DNA of 64,000 bases, taken from Caprella mutica (taxonomy: Eukaryota > Arthropoda > Malacostraca > Amphipoda > Caprellidae). The stretch is from NCBI GenBank assembly GCA_947561585.1, contig CANNZV010001134.1, positions 115,604 through 179,603 on the forward strand. Direction: 5' to 3'. Below, one piece after another: positions 24,207 to 37,462 of the stretch. A model generated the notes under the pieces. It searched no databases and was not told the origin of the DNA. It worked only from the letters and a program-made list of their open reading frames with translations. Every line of letters begins with the position of its first letter. Position 1 is the first letter of the stretch. The position numbers were made by a program, and so were the translations under genes.

Positions 24207-24329
24207 CAGCCAAATGTCCGTTCGGCCAAATCTACTTTCGGTCAAATGGCGTTCGATGAAATATCCGTGCGGCCAAATTTACGCCAAATCTACTTTCGGC
24301 CAAGTGTCATTCGGCCAAGTGTTCGTGCA
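24207..24329. repeat. Tandem array P5 (TTCGGCCAAATCTACT units)
   Basis: About seven degenerate 16-18-bp units: ttcggccaaatctacttt, ttcggtcaaatggcg, tgcggccaaatttacg and so on. Length, composition and polarity (GG, then A/T-rich, then pyrimidine-rich) match the left arms of the inverted-array elements in this window. No inverted partner was found here, so it is a solo or very decayed arm. Confidence 0.8.
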
Positions 24330-24787
24330 CGAAAAGATCTTTCTCTACAACTTGAATTCTTTCCTCAAAGCTTAGAAAGAAACTTTACCTAATATATGCT
24401 CTTCAATTAATAATTCCTTTTTAAATTTATGATGGATCCAAATTAATTTCTCAGTATTGGTTGAAAACGACCTTGCTCACATATGTATAATGTTTATTGA
24501 TGCAGTACATATTGAAAATGTTATAGAAACTAAGGACATTTAGTGAAATAAAGTCAGTTAACGCAGAGTTAGATTTCTCTTTCGTCGAAAGTTTTTATGT
24601 TAGAATTAGGACTCCTTTTCGATTCCCATATGACATCATTAAAATCTTTTAGAAACTTCAAATCAATTCTTTTGTTACAAAAGAAATTGAGAGGGAGACT
24701 CAAATCGCAAAGAGGAAAAGCGGATCTGATTTTAATTTTTTGGAAATGATAATAAGACAAAATACAGAGTATATCATGGAACAGTGT
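24330..24787. other. No recognisable gene
   Basis: AT-rich. A 63-residue minus frame at 24569-24760 has no known similarity. Confidence 0.4.
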
Positions 24788-25022
24788 TTAGTAGAGCTCC
24801 TCTATTTACTGGACTCCTCTATTGTGAATAATTAATGAGTAAGAGAATTGAACTGTATAGTGAACAAATCTACTTTAGTCTGCCATGAATAGCATCAGTT
24901 TTAGTGAACGAATTACCTTTTTATTGCACACTAAAGAAAATTTGTTTAATATACGGATTAATACTCTTATTCAATACTCTATATTCTCTATTGAGCAGAC
25001 CACAATAGAAGAGCTCTAATAT
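24788..25022. mobile_element. Pogo-like MITE, copy 3
   Basis: Left end agtagagctcctctattta (about 24790); right end 'caatagaagagctctaat' inverted (about 25003-25020). Internal 'gtatagtgaacaaatctact' and 'ttagtctgcca' match copies 1 and 2, and 'aaagaaaatttgtttaa' is the inverted counterpart. It is about 235 bp and non-coding. Confidence 0.75.
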
Positions 25023-27443
25023 CAATTGCAATAAATCAGTACAAAATCAAAATTCTGACTCATTTTGATATATATACACAGAGAAGGTTGGTTAATTGGT
25101 CTGTAAACCATAACTTTTGACTGAATGGTTTTCACAAGTAGAACAAATATCCTTACATCTGGTTACAATTAACGTTAAATCTTCTGAATTCCTTCCATAT
25201 TATTTCTTCTGTTCATAATCTCCTTGCAATTGGACGCTGATTGCCTGGATTTCTTGAAAAGTCTTCCTCGGTTACCAGAGCGGACCAATAAAGGGAAATG
25301 GTTGCTCGTATGCGGAGATAATGTTAACTTCTTACAAAGGAACAGCCATTCAAATACTGTTCTATTATTAGACTATTATTTAGCGTTTCATGGAGTTCAT
25401 CTGATGAACTATCGTGTATATCTATTGCACTAATATATAAACTTGGGTTCAATAAGTAGCCATGAACCTTCAACTTTTGATTGAATAGACTAAAAAGAAG
25501 ATGCGGATTAGTTTGCAATGATATTATTCAAAAGATCAGGTGAATGGACTATAAATGTAATGGAAATGATGGTAATATGTGTATATGTAACATATCAATT
25601 AAATGCAAAGTTGTCAAAAAACAGAATTAACAAATAATAGTTCTATAACTCACAATGTAATTTATAATAAAGAGAATTAAGAACTCTACAAACATCAATA
25701 ATATATTTATTATCTTTATAGTTACTTATTAAATTTATACATAAATATCTGTTAATTTATGGTTTAAATTTATGGTTTACGTATATAAATTATGCATATT
25801 ATAAATATATCTCATGTTATATTGAATTGATTATCTATATAAAATATATTTAAATCAAAATTTGAAAATTGCTTTATGTGCTACAAAAATACAACTGCTA
25901 GTAATTCTATCTTATGATTTATCTCTTTATTTCTCTTTTGAATATTGTTAGCATTAAATAACTAATAATCCCAGGAACAGGTCTGCGACACGTCACTCAC
26001 ATGACTGCAAAATAACACAGTGCTGAATAAGTCTGATGTATCGCTCTAATATTTTAACGGATTAGATGGTGGAGTGAAATAGCTTATTGTTGAAGATGCG
26101 AGGACGTATAAGGTAACACTGTCTATTGTACTGAGACAGACTTACCTACTGACTTTATATGTATGCTTGGTATTTGTTGTGTGGAGACTGAAAAACTAGT
26201 GTTAGTACTTCTACATTATCTGAGATATCTTTATTAGACATGAAGAAAGATGTCATATAGAATGTTTGAATTTCTATTAGCAGTAAAATGTATAGTTTAT
26301 AGAGTTTTTGATCTATTTTTACATGGGGGTATTTGTCTTTGAAAAGGCTCCAGCGTCTCGTTTCAACTATTAATAAATATTCATCAGAAAATTCATCAAC
26401 CATTGGGAAATATTCATTTATTTAAATCCCTGTGAATATTTCCTAACTAACTAGTAGTAACGACAACTGGCTAACAGACCTTACCTTGTCTGATGTCTCG
26501 GAACTTACTTTCTGAACTAAATCTCTAACTGGAATTCTCTACGATCTTCATTTTCCCTCTAATTTCCAAATCTAGTCCACTAAATAAAGTTCTAACCCTC
26601 AAATGGTAAATTATTATCTCAACCTCAGTACTCACCTAAAAGTCTTTCTGTATACCACCAAAAGGCGGACCTATCCCTACTTCATCCTCTTGGAACTTTA
26701 AAATATTTAAACTTAACCATTACCCTTGACTTTTCCCCTCAATAGCCAAAACCATGTCGTAGTTCAAAATAGTCATACCAAAGGCAGTTACAACTACCAT
26801 ATCATATTTTGCTGTCTATGTTATTGGCTCGAATTAGGATTTTTTTTAAAGTGAACTGGAGTTCAGCTGCATAAGATATAACCATTCCCAAATGTCTGCT
26901 CTATCAAACAATCCTGGCTCACATTACATTCCCTAAACCCTCTAGTGATATTGGGGTAGGTGTCCTTTAAACTATAACAACTGATAATTAGTAACACAAC
27001 CAGGGGTCGATCATAAATACTACACATAATTATATAAATATGATCTGTATAGTTGCAACATTTTAATGTAAGGTAATCAATATTGTAATTTTTTTATTTC
27101 ATCCCCAAATTAAATGTCATTATAGAAAGTTGATTGTAACGATAGCAAGTTAGATTAAAGCATATAAAGCATAAAGCATTATATATAAATTACTGAATCA
27201 GAGATGACTGTTATGAAAGCAAGTATTATGTTTTAAATAATGTTTTGAAAATTTATACAAAATGTCAAATAAGACGAAATCCATTTCATTAAACCTCTAT
27301 TTCGTAAATATTCTTCTTCTGAGTCTTTTCAAATGTGATGTAATCTTTAGAGTGACGAAGATCAGAGAATTAAAGCTGGCAAACTTATTCAAAAGAATAT
27401 TATTTTACTCACAAGAAATTCTTGGAGAACTATCACATCAAAA
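25023..27443. other. No recognisable gene
   Basis: Frames at 25224-25433 (plus, 69 residues) and 26155-26403 (minus, 82 residues) show no domain that I recognise and are short enough to be chance. About 26450-26960 is slightly richer in C on this strand. No repeat structure was seen. Confidence 0.35.
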
Positions 27444-27690
27444 CTAGAACGGGCACTCGTAGAGCTCACACCTTCGCCACCGCTGCACTTTTTTTTAGTT
27501 CATTTTGACCTTTTTGTCGCCTTTACCTTAATTAATTGGACTCGATCGCCCCCATGCAAAATCTAATGAAATTGTTCCACCAATTTTCAGGCAATTTGGT
27601 TGACTACTTTTGGGTTGTGCGAAAAAAAGATTACCAATAAATTTTGTTCGAAGCATAATCTTCGCCATTTTGAGAAGTTAACAATAAGAA
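27444..27690 (+). mobile_element. RTE-like 3' end or SINE, second copy
   Basis: Begins 'gggcactcgtagagctcacaccttcgccaccgc', parallel to 'gtgcactcggtagttcgcataccttcgccgccgc' at 15063. It then has 'ttgacctttttgtcgcc', 'ccaattttcaggcaatttgg', 'ttgactacttttgggttgtgcg' and ends with 'cataatcttcgccattttgagaag'. Same family as 15055-15515 but with a single module. No reading frame. Confidence 0.6.
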
Positions 27691-30600
27691 GAAGAATTAT
27701 TAGTACGTATGCTTAATGATGCAAATGCAATGCATTTGTACAATAAAATTGAACAAAGTTAGTATAGTTCACTGAACTGTTTCTTATTCTAACTTATTTC
27801 AAATTATCGATTACATTTAATTATTTCCATCAGAAATTATATATAATTCTGAATTATAATATTACTGTATGGACTATTAAAGTTAATTGTTGACAGATGA
27901 AGAGTGTGTTAAACTTTTATTCATAATTGCTAGCTCTCAGTTTTTTCATCGCATATCATAAGTATTCTAATTAGTTTAACTCTAATGAGTTTGACTATCA
28001 GAATGAACGGGAAGGTTTGAGTATGTGTTAAAAAAAACACATGTCTTATCTACAGTACTGTATTTATTACATGTTGTTAGTATTTATACTAAACTAATGT
28101 GTACCAAATTTAAATTAAAATATGGAATATGTACACAGCTATATAAGACAATTGCAACTGAGAGAGCAGAGCTGTGATTGGGAGGAGTGTGACTCAATCA
28201 CAGCTCGCGCATGTGTCTATACTCCATGAAAACGTTGACAGATTTGTGCTAATAGGGTAACCAAACTGTAATTCTACGTTGCCATACGTCACCACAGTAC
28301 AATTAATTTCCTAATTCACGTGATTAACGCTGATACATAAATATTTAACTTTTAAATACAAAAATATATTTGGTATTTATGTAGGAACAAAGTCAAAGAA
28401 GGCCAGTAAATTTAAAGGAAAGATGTAAAGTAATTTTAAAAGGATGTGCCTAGAAAACACACGTCAAACTCATTAGGTTTAAATTTATACGACATTCCTT
28501 TCCCCGCGTGTTTACGTTAAAATCTTCTCTTTATTTGTCCCGACCTATTCCTGCAAATTCTTAGTAGCCTCAATGGAGAAGAAATTATAAAAGGAAGGAA
28601 GAGAATCTGTGTTGACTGCCAAGCTTCATTAGGCTGGACAAATTTGAACACCGAATTGATCATCAAGACGGAATAATTCCACAGAACCGACCTTTGTTCT
28701 AACTGCTAAACTTGAAAAGTAAACCATCTTTGATCTCTTAAAGGTTTTGCTAGTGTCAAACATGTTAGATGTTACAAGTGCTACGTTGGAAAGAGCCAAA
28801 AATAGTTCAATAGATTGGATTTGTTTATGAAAAATGTTAATAATCATCATGCTTAGCCAATAAGAGATGGCTGCAAGTCTCCTAAATTTAGTTCTTTTGG
28901 TTAATTTTTGTCTGAATCTGGAAGAAAAACCATTTTAGAATAAGATTGTAGTTTGCGACGCTGAAGACCATTGAATATTTTATAAGAGTTATACAATTGC
29001 TGTATATTGTTTCTAGATTGCGCTTGCAAATATAGGTGGTATCAACGAAGATGAAAACTTGGAAGGAACAATTGATGTCATTTTATAGAGGCTTGGAAAT
29101 CAAGTCAAAGAAAAACATACAAAAGTTAGACACCCAAAACAATAGACTAAACTTCCCGATTTTTATGTGAGAGTATAAATATAAATTCAAAAATCGAATT
29201 ATTCATATCTTTAGAATAGAATAATACACTACTTGTAAATACATAAAATATTGACATAATTTATTTACCAATTCAAATTCAAATTGGTAAATCATTTTAG
29301 TTTGGATTAATTTCAAAATGTGTCCATTAAAACTCCTGCTTCGAATTATCGTGAACAATTATCATTAGAGTCGTTACCAGGTGCATTTTCAGCCAAATTA
29401 GACACTGCAAGTGCATTGCTAAGCCAATAACTGATATAATCTGCACCAAAGTGCATAGGGGGTAATTCTGCCTAAGCTGCATCAAATCAGGGGATAAATC
29501 CTCAGGAGGATGCACTAATGAAGCACAGAGATTGGTAATCGAGATGATTAGTTGTGTGCATTCGAATAACTTTCAGTAAACTGGTACTGTGTTTCATGTT
29601 ATCATGAATAATGTTTTTTAATTTACTTCAACTTTTATTCTATTGCCTAATGAAATTTACGGTAGCTTAACTTTTAAATCAGCATAAAAAACAATCAAAA
29701 ATGAAGTGTGATTTCGATAAGAAGTTATTTTAACTTCATAATCATGCATATAAAGTATACTATAAACTTCTTTTAGAATCTATCACAACTTAATTCATAA
29801 GTAGAAGTAAAGTGATGATAATATTATATTTGATATTCAAAAGTTAGGTCGTATGAATGACAATATAGAGCCTACTTAATATCATTTATTTCAAACAAGT
29901 TACCAAACTTTATGCTCGAGATTATTTATAAGAAATACGGACTACTTAATAAATAATAATGCGAAATTTCATTACGTGGCAGTTTAATAGTATGATTGAA
30001 TGTGTAAATTATATTCACATTCGAATATTTGGTAAATTCCTAATTAATTAAGTTCGATAACTTGTTTGCTCAAACGAAAGAGATTGTGAATTTTATGATT
30101 AAAATTATAAATAATAAAAAAACATCAATACATTTATATATTTAATTAGTTGTAAACTAAAAGAGATTTCAATTTAATAAAGGTTTATATCCCTATTTAA
30201 GGATATTTAAAATGTCATTTCATAGTGAAGTTTCTTCCATAGAAAATATGTAATTCCTAAAATGTTGTAACAAAAATGTTTCTCTAATCTAAAACCACGT
30301 CATTATAGTTACAACACAATTAAATTATTATTCAATAATAGTTTTATAGCTCTATGAACAAGAAAGTATAGCATTTTTTTCACAATAAAAAGAGTTTAAA
30401 CATTCAAACCTATTGTATAAATGTCAAATTAATGTCACCAATAAATCACCATCCTATAATCTAGTTCGATATCGACTTTAACAAGAAATTTACCGAATAT
30501 TTTATGTGAAGTGTGTAATTAATCAAAATTTACCCAACAGAGATATGTATTTTTTATATTAAATTTCAGGTAGGAAGCAATTAATTATACTGTATAGTGT

Positions 30601-30905
30601 ATATGTAAAATATGTTTTGTAATTTAATAGAAGTAGCTAATATAAAGTACTCTTTTTTAATATTTTAATAAAAGTTTTATCTTCATTAAGCTTTTTTATA
30701 TCAAAAAATTTGTACATAATAGCCAAAATTACTTTAATAAACAATCCTCTCCATCAGTTATTTGATATCTGCACAAATTATAAGAATTCATTTAGGTAAT
30801 GAAAGCCTGTAACAGAACCTACATCAGCTGCTGAAGAACTGCACTGACATTAGTACCTTCTTAAAGAGAAAAGAACGAGAAGAATCGCCACCAAATGAGT
30901 CTATA
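27691..30905. other. No recognisable gene; one perfect 12-bp hairpin
   Basis: Mostly AT-rich. GAGCTGTGATTG at 28169-28180 pairs exactly with CAATCACAGCTC at 28195-28206, in a local GC-richer patch. The minus frame at 28629-28850 (73 residues) shows no recognisable domain. Nothing else was identified. Confidence 0.4.
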
Positions 30906-31968
30906 AAATGTAAACTCTTTCTATACCTTTCTGTGTAGATCCATAGTGACATAGTGAGTAAACTCTTTTTGTACCTTTCTGTGTAGATCCATAGTGACAT
31001 AGTGAGTAAACTCTTTCTAAACCTTTCTGTGTAGATCCATAGTGACATAGTGAGTAAACTCTTTCTATACCTTTCTGTGTAGATCCATAGTGACATAGTG
31101 AGTAAACTCTTTCTAAACCTTTCTGTGTAGATCCATAGTGACATAGTGAGTAAACTCTTTCTATACCTTTCTGTGTAGATCCATAGTGACATAGTGAGTA
31201 AACTCTTCCTATACCTTTCTGTGTAGATCCATAGTGACATAGTGAGTAAACTCTTTTTGTACCTTTCTGTGTAGATCCATAGTGACATAGTGAGTAAACT
31301 CTTTCTATACCTTTCTGTGTAGATCCATAGTGACATAGTGAGTAAACTCTTTCTATACCTTTCTGTGTAGATCCATAGTGACATAGTGAGTAAACTCTTT
31401 CCAAACCTTTCTGTGTAGATCCATAGTGACATAGTGAGTAAACTCTTTCTAAACCTTTCTGTGTAGATCTATAGTGACATAGTGAGTAAACTCTTTCTAA
31501 ACCTTTCTGTGTAGATCCATAGTGACATAGTGAGTAAACTCTTTCCATATACCTTTCTGTGTAGATCCATAGTGACATAGTGAGTAAACTCTTTCCATAT
31601 ACCTTTCTGTGTAGATCCATAGTGACATAGTGAGTAAACTCTTTCTATACCTTTCTGTGTAGATCCATAGTGACATAGTGAGTAAACTCTTTCTAAACCT
31701 TTCTGTGTAGATCCATAGTGACATAGTGAGTAAACTCTTTCTAAACCTTTCTGTGTAGATCCATAGTGACATAGTGAGTAAACTCTTTCTATACCTTTCT
31801 GTGTAGATCCATAGTGACATAGTGAGTAAACTCTTTCTAAACCTTTCTGTGTAGATCCATAGTGACATAGTGAGTAAACTCTTTCTATACCTTTCTGTGT
31901 AGATCTATAGTGACATAGTGAGTAAACTCTTTCCATATACCTTTCTGTGTAGATCCATAGTGACATAG
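30906..31968. repeat. 48-bp minisatellite, about 22 copies
   Basis: Units of 48 bp (ctttctatacctttctgtgt followed by agatccatagtgacatagtg and agtaaact). A few units are 50 bp because of 'ccatatacc'. On the minus strand two of the three frames are open throughout, translating as MSLWIYTERYRKSLLT and VYSLCHYGSTQKGIER repeats. Having two open frames at once argues that openness is a property of the unit (16 codons without stops) and not selected coding. No signal peptide, start context or flanking exon supports a gene. Confidence 0.96.
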
Positions 31969-34560
31969 TGACTTTACATAGGACACAAATTTTTTCTTTC
32001 CTGATATTGGGTGTAAAACACTCTATAAAGCTTCTGGAATAACTGCTCCGTTATTCTTAGATTATGCACAATATCTCTATTAGATAACTCTATGAGATTA
32101 GTATAAATTACATAGACATGATTTAGCTTGTCTTGTTTGAAATTTCCAATGCCATATCTTTTAATTCACAGAACCATTAAGCGTCAAATAATAATAGAAA
32201 AGCTTAAATTATCCAAAAAAATAATGATTACACCGCCCCAGTTAAAATTCGGTGCAGTATAGCGGACGTTTTACTGTAGTTTATGGCAGTCTCAGTATTT
32301 CTGAGCAGCGCTCAGCAGATAATCTCTGCTTTCTACAAATGTTTACCGCGACCTACGGAGGCCACGGCAGTATAAGGACGAGATAATCTGCGGAGGTTTG
32401 ACGCGTTATTATCTGCCGAAAACTCTGGAGAACAGAGCATATAAAATCTTCAGAGTTTATAGTCGATAATATTGGCGAAAATTTCCAGAGATTGAAACAC
32501 CACATATTGCTCATGAATCATAATCCAACAAATTAATTTGAACAAAAATACAACTTTGTTATCGATAGTGTAGCTAATAAAAGGTAATAATAGCTATAGT
32601 TAATTAATTGGTGGATATCCCTAATATAAAATAAACATTAATCACAATGTTTCTTGGTACTCTGCTATGGTTTGGCTCATTCAGTTTTATATTAAATTTA
32701 TTGTTACCTAATATTAATTTAACCACGGATATCATTGAGTAATTTGTTTGCGCTTTTTTATTTCTCATTTGTCAGAGTGAACCACTAAATTTTTTTAAAG
32801 TAACACTTATAGAACATCAAAGCAATAGTGAAGTATGACAATGTTGATATCAGGCTGTATCTTCTCACTGAATGAACTGACACAGCTCTCATCAGACTCA
32901 CACATCGATCATGTAGGTTCTAACAGTATTTCCATGCGTACATGTGAGTGAGAATCGTAGTTACAGGAGACATTCTTAAATAATTTCCATAAATATCAAA
33001 GTGCTGATGCTTGATTATAGATAAAATGACGTATAAAGATAAATTATAAGCATACTAAACTACCATTGCATATCATGTTTTCAATTTATAAGATATTAGG
33101 TAATTATTTACCCTGATAAGGTTATTATTTGTCGAATTAAACTTTTGGCATGTGAGAATATATTAAATATATCATATTTGGAATATATAATGACATTCTT
33201 ATAAACAAGCTGCCATTGGCCTTAGTTTAATAAGTTTACTCCAATATGTACTATATATAATGCATACAGTATACTGCATATATATAGTTAGTACAGAAAA
33301 TTAATTTGGTTCATTTACAACGATTCAATATTATAAGTGAAATAATTGCAATAACTAACCAGTTAAAATTATATACTAATATTATTATAACATTAATCAT
33401 GTATTTGTTCTTCATCCGCGCCATTTAAATAGGTATATTGGAATACAATACCAAATAACATGAAATCATTATTGAAAAAATCGGTCATTCTTAATAATTA
33501 TTTAAAGATAAAATCATTTCCATGCTGAAATTATTAAAAACAGGGTTGCAAAACGAAATATATAGAACAATTATTTTGTACGTTCTAAAGAAAAATATCG
33601 TATTTTTTTATTGAGAACCATTGAACCTGCCGTATTTTGAATAGTTTCTAGTGATGTTTAATGTTTAATGTTTTAAGTTATTAATTAATTGGTGAAAGTG
33701 AAATTGTGTATCTATCATGTGTATATTATTTAAGAGTTCAGTGGTTATTGTATCCTATTGAAAAAAATAGCTATGCTAGGCTATATATTATACCTATAAT
33801 ATAGCCTAGCTAATTTGTACTTTTTTGGGTTTTGAAATTCACTACCTACCTAGGTGACTACTCATGTACCAGTTATCTATCTAACAATAAATGATTTTTC
33901 ACCTAGCTATGTATAATGTACTAGCACATAGGTATCAGGAAATGCACTGTAACTTGTACTCTAAGTAGCCTATGTCCAAGTTACTCCCACTGTGACATAT
34001 CTATGTACCTACCCACAGGGCCACAGCCAACAGGTGACTCAAGTTATAGAGTACTACCGATGTCAGTTAAGCAAATTAGTTGGCTTCTATTTTAAATGGT
34101 TCACTCGTCCACACACTCTGATAGCTATATACCTTAGCCATGTTTCAAAGTGTGCACTGTTAACAAAGTCGCCGGTATAGCGGCTATAGCCTATATTGAT
34201 ACGTATCTAAAAGATGAGCGGCGCACCAGATTACGGCGCACCCACTATACGTTCTATTAGATAAATCATAGGTAGATTGAAAGATAATTTATGATACCTA
34301 TGATAGAAATGTAGTGAATTTGATATTTATTGTTTCAAATTTATGACTTATGGTACCTACCTACCTGAATGATGTGAATCCACAACCAGTCTGTATTTGG
34401 TTTACCAAATTCCAATTAGGCTAGCCTACTTTTCCCTGAAAAAGAAATCAGAAAATACCTAGGTACCTACCAGGCTACCTATTTCATGATAGCTATTTGA
34501 ATGAGCTACCAACATTTTTTTTATTTAGGTAGCTACCTACCTAGCCACCAAAAATAAAAA
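31969..34560. other. No gene recognised; possible transposon edge and a palindrome
   Basis: 32234-32256 is a 23-bp exact reverse complement of 41538-41560 (listed separately), and the following 200 bp is GC-richer. A palindrome lies at about 33772-33815 around 'aggctatatattata'. From 33840 to 34560 'ctacctac' words are frequent. No protein similarity was seen. Confidence 0.4.
32234..32256 (+). repeat. 23-bp terminus-like sequence, inverted copy at 41538-41560
   Basis: Reads gccccagttaaaattcggtg followed by cag. Its exact reverse complement occurs at 41538-41560. It may be the terminal repeat of one 9.3-kb element or the ends of two separate copies of a family. The sequences just inside the two ends are unrelated. 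Confidence 0.8.
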
Positions 34561-34965
34561 AATAATGGTAACATTATACTAACATAGGAATAAATAGCTA
34601 AAAAGTAAAATCCACAGACTTTACTAAAATATAATTTTCGAAGGGGAAAAATTCCACTGACAAGTGGATGGAATTTACCATGAAATACAGTCTGGGCATT
34701 AACCAGTCTGTATTTGGTGCACAAAATTCCACTGACTTGATAAAAGTTGAAAAAATCCACCATAAATTTCTAATAATTTGGCTGATCCAGCAACTTTTTT
34801 CCAATTTATCCACCAAAAATTAATGGTAACATAGGATTATAGGAATAAATGGTTATGAAAATCCACAGACTTTGCCAGAATATTATTTTCAAAGGGCAAA
34901 AAATTCCACCAACATGTCTGAAAATTACCACAAAATACAGACTGGGACATTAATTGAGTCAGAGA
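34560..34965. repeat. Diverged tandem duplication of about 160 bp
   Basis: 34561-34725 and 34815-34965 align directly: 'aatggtaacat', 'aggaataaat', 'aaaatccacagacttt', 'aaaaattccac', 'a.aatacag.ctggg.cattaa'. A third partial piece is at 34383-34400 (ccagtctgtatttggt). Short minus frames across it are shadows. Confidence 0.7.
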
Positions 34966-35295
34966 GATAGATTGATATTCGCAGTCGCTCGAGTCTTGAC
35001 TGATGACTAGGTATATTGAATTTTCTTGGAATAGTTTTGAATTCATTCCTACCTGTAACCTATCCAGAATGCAGGAACTGGTAAAGTGTTCTCAAAGATA
35101 TCCTACATTTTGATTTCTGTTCTCAGTAAAATACATATAAATGTAGGAGAAAATTATGGATTGTTTTCACAGAAAAGGTTAAAAGTCCTATATTCTGCAG
35201 ACTGGCTAGTACCTATACAAGCTAGGTATATCTATAGACTATTTACCTGAATTTTACTTTGATCATAAAAAGAGATCTCTGTATTATTGTATACA

Positions 35296-35555
35296 AAATA
35301 TGCCAGTTAATCTGTTAATGCCAATTAATTGACCCTCAGCCTTACATAATTAGTTACATTTGTAAAGGTCAAAACTCAGATATGTCTAATTGGTTTAATG
35401 TTTTGATTTAATTTAATTCCTATGTTCCCATGTAAATTTGGCCTGAAATTTTAAGAAATAAGCCAAAATTGACCTGTCTCAGAATCTTTAAATTTTGGCT
35501 TGAAATTGGCTTACAATATGCCAGTCTCTTGCACATGGCATGATGATGATTATTC
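35296..35555. repeat. Flanking module A, first copy
   Basis: Shares with 37240-37458 'gccagttaa', 'ccaattaattg', 'aggtcaaaa.t.agatatgtctaattgg', 'aattcctatgttcc', and 'gaaat.ttaagaaat.agcca'. It precedes the 20-bp satellite, whereas the second copy precedes the 23-bp satellite. Confidence 0.7.
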
Positions 35556-35707
35556 AGATTATATAAGATGCATCTTGACAATTTCAATATATTTAGGTAC
35601 CTATTCTCAAGTAAATTTTGGCACTAGCTATATTTAGAAAGACAACATAGTTTTAAAATTTAAATAAATGGAGCAGTAAAATTAGGTTACTTTCACTAGA
35701 AACCTAT

Positions 35708-36992
35708 CTTTGACTGACGGAGGTCGCTTTTCTCTGACGGAGGTCGCTTTTCTCTGACGGAGGTCGCTTTTCTCTGACGGAGGTCGCTTTTCTCTGACGG
35801 AGGTCGCTTTTCTTTGACGGAGGTCGCTTTTCTTTGACGGAGGTCGCTTTTCTTTGACGGAGGTCGCTTTTCTTTGACGGAGGTCGCTTTTCTTTGACGG
35901 AGGTCGCTTTTCTTTGACGGAGGTCACTTTTCTTTGACTGAGGTCGCTTTTCTTTGACTGAGGTCGCTTTTCTTTGACTGAGGTCGCTTTTCTTTGACTG
36001 AGGTCGCTTTTCTTTGACTGAGGTCGCTTCTCTTTGACTGAGGTCGCTTTTCTTTGACTGAGGTCGCTTTTCTTTGACTGAGGTCGCTTTTCTTTGACGG
36101 AGGTCGCTTTTCTTTGACGGAGGTCGCTTTTCTTCGACGGAGGTCGCTTTTCTTTGACGGAGGTCGCTTTTCTTTGACGGAGGTCGCTTTTCTTTGACGG
36201 AGGTCGCTTTTTTTGACGGAGGTCGCTTTTTTTTTGACGGAGGTCGCTTTTCTTTGACGGAGGTCGCTTTTCTTTGACGGAGGTCGCTTTTCTTTGACGG
36301 AGGTCGCTTTTCTTTGACGGAGGTCGCTTTTCTTTGACGGAGGTCGCTTTTCTTTGACGGAGGTCGCTTTTCTTTGACGGAGGTCGCTTTTCTTTGACGG
36401 AGGTCGCTTTTCTTTGACGGAGGTCGCTTTTCTTTGACGGAGGTCGCTTTTCTTTGACGGAGGTCGCTTTTCTTTGACGGAGGTCGCTTTTCTTTGACGG
36501 AGGTCGCTTTTCGTTGACGGAGGTCGCTTTTCTTTGACGGAGGTCGCTTTTCTTTGACGGAGGTCGCTTTTCTTTGACGGAGGTCGCTTTTCTTTGACGG
36601 AGGTCGCTTTTCTTTGACGGAGGTCGCTTTTCTTTGACGGAGGTCGCTTTTTTTTGACGGAGGTCGCTTTTCTTTGACGGAGGTCGCTTTTCTTTGACGG
36701 AGGTCGCTTTTCTTTGACGGAGGTCGCTTTTCTTTGACGGAGGTCGCTTTTCTTTGACGGAGGTCGCTTTTCTTTGACGGAGGTCGCTTTTCTTTGACGG
36801 AGGTCGCTTTTCTTTGACGGAGGTCTCTTTTCTTTGACGGAGGTCGCTCTTCTTTGACGGAGGTCGCTCTTCTTTGAAGGAGGTCGCTCTTCTTTGAAGG
36901 AGGTCGCTCTTCTTTGAAGGAGGTCGCTCTTCTTTGAAGGAGGTCGCTCTTCTTTGACGGAGGTCGCTCTTCTTTGACGGAGATCACTTTTC
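35708..36992. repeat. 20-bp minisatellite, about 64 copies
   Basis: Units aggtcgcttttctttgacgg in strict 20-bp phase. Blocks of variants lie along the array: 'ttctctgacgg' at 35730-35810, 'tttgactg' at 35935-36080, and 'gctcttctttgaagg' at 36840-36950. The 427-residue minus frame at 35704-36987 (SVKEKRPPSKKSDLRQRKAT repeats) exists because the unit has no stop in any minus frame. I do not treat it as a gene. Confidence 0.97.
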
Positions 36993-37239
36993 TTCCATTT
37001 TACAAATCAGTCTGCAAAAAATGCACAATCAGTCTTCAAATATTTAATTTTTGGAGCAATTCTCTCCAAAAAGATCTTTAAATTTCTCTCGCCAGAAATC
37101 TCAAAATACTCTCCAATAATTACTTGTAAACATAAGAATTGATTAAGAAATTGTCGCCAGATAATTCAGAACACTAATTTCAAGGCCATAATAGTCACTG
37201 GATAAACTTCACAACTTCATGCATCTTTCGCAGACTGGG

Positions 37240-37458
37240 TTACAGAGTATGTCAGTTAAATCCAATTAATTGGTTTAAATTTCAAGAGGTCAAAATTTAG
37301 ATATGTCTAATTGGCTTAAAATTTTGAAATAATTCCTATGTTCCTGTGTTAATTTTGACTTGAAATCTTCAAAAATGAGTCAAATTGGCTTGGCTTAGAA
37401 TCTCTATGAAATTTTGTGTCAAAAATTCGCTTACAATTTTCCACCCTCTGAAACATAG
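37240..37458. repeat. Flanking module A, second copy
   Basis: Direct diverged copy of 35296-35555 lying between the two satellites. Together they suggest an ancestral duplication of module plus array. Confidence 0.7.
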
Positions 37459-37462
37459 CAGT

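Noticed and set aside
30824..31966. Overlapping 123-239-residue minus frames
   Set aside because: Two frames are open at once over the 48-bp satellite; no start context, exon structure or domain.
35704..36987. 427-residue minus-strand Lys/Arg-rich frame
   Set aside because: The 20-bp unit contains no stop in any minus frame, so any long array of it is open. Compensating 19/21-bp units do not prove frame selection.
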